Source: Salipaludibacillus keqinensis
GTDB lineage: Bacteria > Bacillota > Bacilli > Bacillales > Salisediminibacteriaceae
Reading direction: 5' to 3'
Assembly: GCF_003226325.1 (NCBI RefSeq)
Contig: NZ_PDOD01000001.1
Coordinates: 124,001 to 188,000 of the forward strand
DNA: 64,000 bases
In this document: one piece after another, positions 63,332-64,000 of the stretch
Numbering within the stretch: the stretch's first letter is position 1
Layout: every line of letters starts with the position of its first letter
Notes under the pieces: model-generated
What the model saw: the letters and a program-made list of their open reading frames with translations, nothing else
Told to the model about the DNA's origin: nothing
Database searches by the model: none
Translations under genes and position numbers: made by a program

Positions 63332-64000
63332 ATGAAGAAGAGAAAAGGGGTCAAAAAGAGTCTTATTGTTGTTTTCTTTGCCATTGTTATTGCTGTAGGG
63401 GCATTGATTACAATGAATGTCTCAGACCACGCAAATGATATTAGTTTGGGATTGGATTTGCAAGGTGGCTTTGAAGTACTGTACGAAGTTGAACCTGTTG
63501 ATGGTGACAGTGAAGTGAATCGGGAGTTGCTCACCGATACAGTTAGTGCTTTAAATGCTCGGATAGATGTTCTCGGAGTGTCAGAGCCGAATATTACAAT
63601 TGAAGGTGAGGACAGGATCCGGGTGCAGTTAGCAGGAGTTACAGATCAACAGTCAGCAAGAGAACTGCTCTCTACAGAAGCAAGACTGTCCTTCCGTGAT
63701 ACAAATGATGTTGTGATGATGGATGGGTCCGATCTTGTTCAAGGTGGAGCGAGACAAAATTTCGATCCTGATACAAATGAACCAATTGTCCAAGTTACCG
63801 TAGATGATCCCACATTATTTGAAGAAATCTCGAGAGAAATTAGCGAACGTCAACCTACGGGTGAGAACATCTTAGCCATTTGGCTCGATTTTGATGAAGG
63901 AGATTCGTATGAAGAGGAGATTTTAAAGCCTGAAGCCGAATCAAAAATCATTTCCGATCCAAGAGTTTGGGAGACGATCCCATCTCGTGACGTAGTTATA
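63332..64000 (+). CDS. secDF: Protein translocase SecDF, N-terminal part
   Basis: Proton-driven helper of Sec-dependent export, running past the window end. The 223 visible residues start KKSLIVVFFAIVIAVGALIT (first membrane helix) and then DISLGLDLQGGFEVLYEVEP, the D1 signature of SecD. The extracytoplasmic P1 domain follows, with LNARIDVLGVSEPNITIEGEDRIRVQL (positions about 70-96; core LNARIDVLGVSEP) and a strikingly acidic run near EGDSYEEEIL. AAGGAGG lies 11 bases before ATG 63332. In Bacillus SecD and SecF are fused; the fusion itself cannot be seen here. Confidence 0.92.
   Translation, partial: MKKRKGVKKSLIVVFFAIVIAVGALITMNVSDHANDISLGLDLQGGFEVLYEVEPVDGDSEVNRELLTDTVSALNARIDVLGVSEPNITIEGEDRIRVQLAGVTDQQSARELLSTEARLSFRDTNDVVMMDGSDLVQGGARQNFDPDTNEPIVQVTVDDPTLFEEISREISERQPTGENILAIWLDFDEGDSYEEEILKPEAESKIISDPRVWETIPSRDVVI

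Overview
This window is chromosomal DNA from an endospore-forming, low-GC Gram-positive rod of the Bacillaceae. Spore genes (an alpha/beta SASP, spo0B, safA, a coxA-like lipoprotein gene, bofC, spoVB, two YjcZ-type microprotein genes), AGGAGG-type ribosome sites and frequent TTG/GTG starts all point there. Several extracytoplasmic proteins, such as PrsA and the DUF4397 protein, are rich in Glu and Asp. That fits a moderately halophilic genus such as Halobacillus or its relatives, but this is inference. No rRNA, tRNA, CRISPR array, prophage or intact insertion sequence was found.

Layout. (1) 1-6.3 kb: a leucine/isovalerate catabolic operon in the order of B. subtilis yngJ-H-HB-G-F-E, extended by scoAB, so that leucine carbon runs from isovaleryl-CoA to acetoacetate and on to acetoacetyl-CoA. 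(2) 6.6-10.9 kb: the oxygen-sensing chemoreceptor HemAT with a motility-sigma-type promoter, an SASP, the sugar ABC ATPase MsmX, and a PucR-type regulator next to two cre-like sites. (3) 10.6-43.0 kb: a block that follows the B. subtilis yhe/yha-prsA-hpr-serC-hit-ecsABC-yhaA-pbpF-hemEHY region. It carries insertions or replacements: cssRS between yhaN and yhaM, YjcZ microproteins around prsA, a class F-like sortase with a DUF4397 substrate, and ccdA. (4) 43.4-45.9 kb: a junction holding a ureohydrolase-like enzyme with an altered metal site and a soluble sporulation-kinase-like histidine kinase. (5) 46-64 kb: the spo0B-obg-pheB-pheA, safA-coxA, bofC-ruvAB-queA-tgt-yajC-yrzE-yrbG-spoVB-comN-secDF block. 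Most of it keeps the B. subtilis order, plus an ArsB/NhaD-type permease and a DUF368 lipid translocase. The last gene, secDF, runs off the window.

How the genes work together. Four themes recur. Protein secretion and its quality control are covered by PrsA, CssRS, EcsAB, YajC, SecDF, CcdA and the sortase. Sporulation is covered by Spo0B and its candidate kinase, Hpr/ScoC, SafA, the CoxA-like lipoprotein, BofC and SpoVB. DNA and RNA maintenance is covered by YhaO/YhaN, YhaM, RuvAB and the queuosine enzymes. Heme is covered by hemEHY and by HemAT, which uses it. Most genes are ordinary conserved Bacillaceae genes. The less ordinary items are the overlapping sortase/DUF4397 pair, the Asp-to-Cys change in the ureohydrolase, the kinase beside spo0B, two overlooked microproteins, and several compact regulatory sites.
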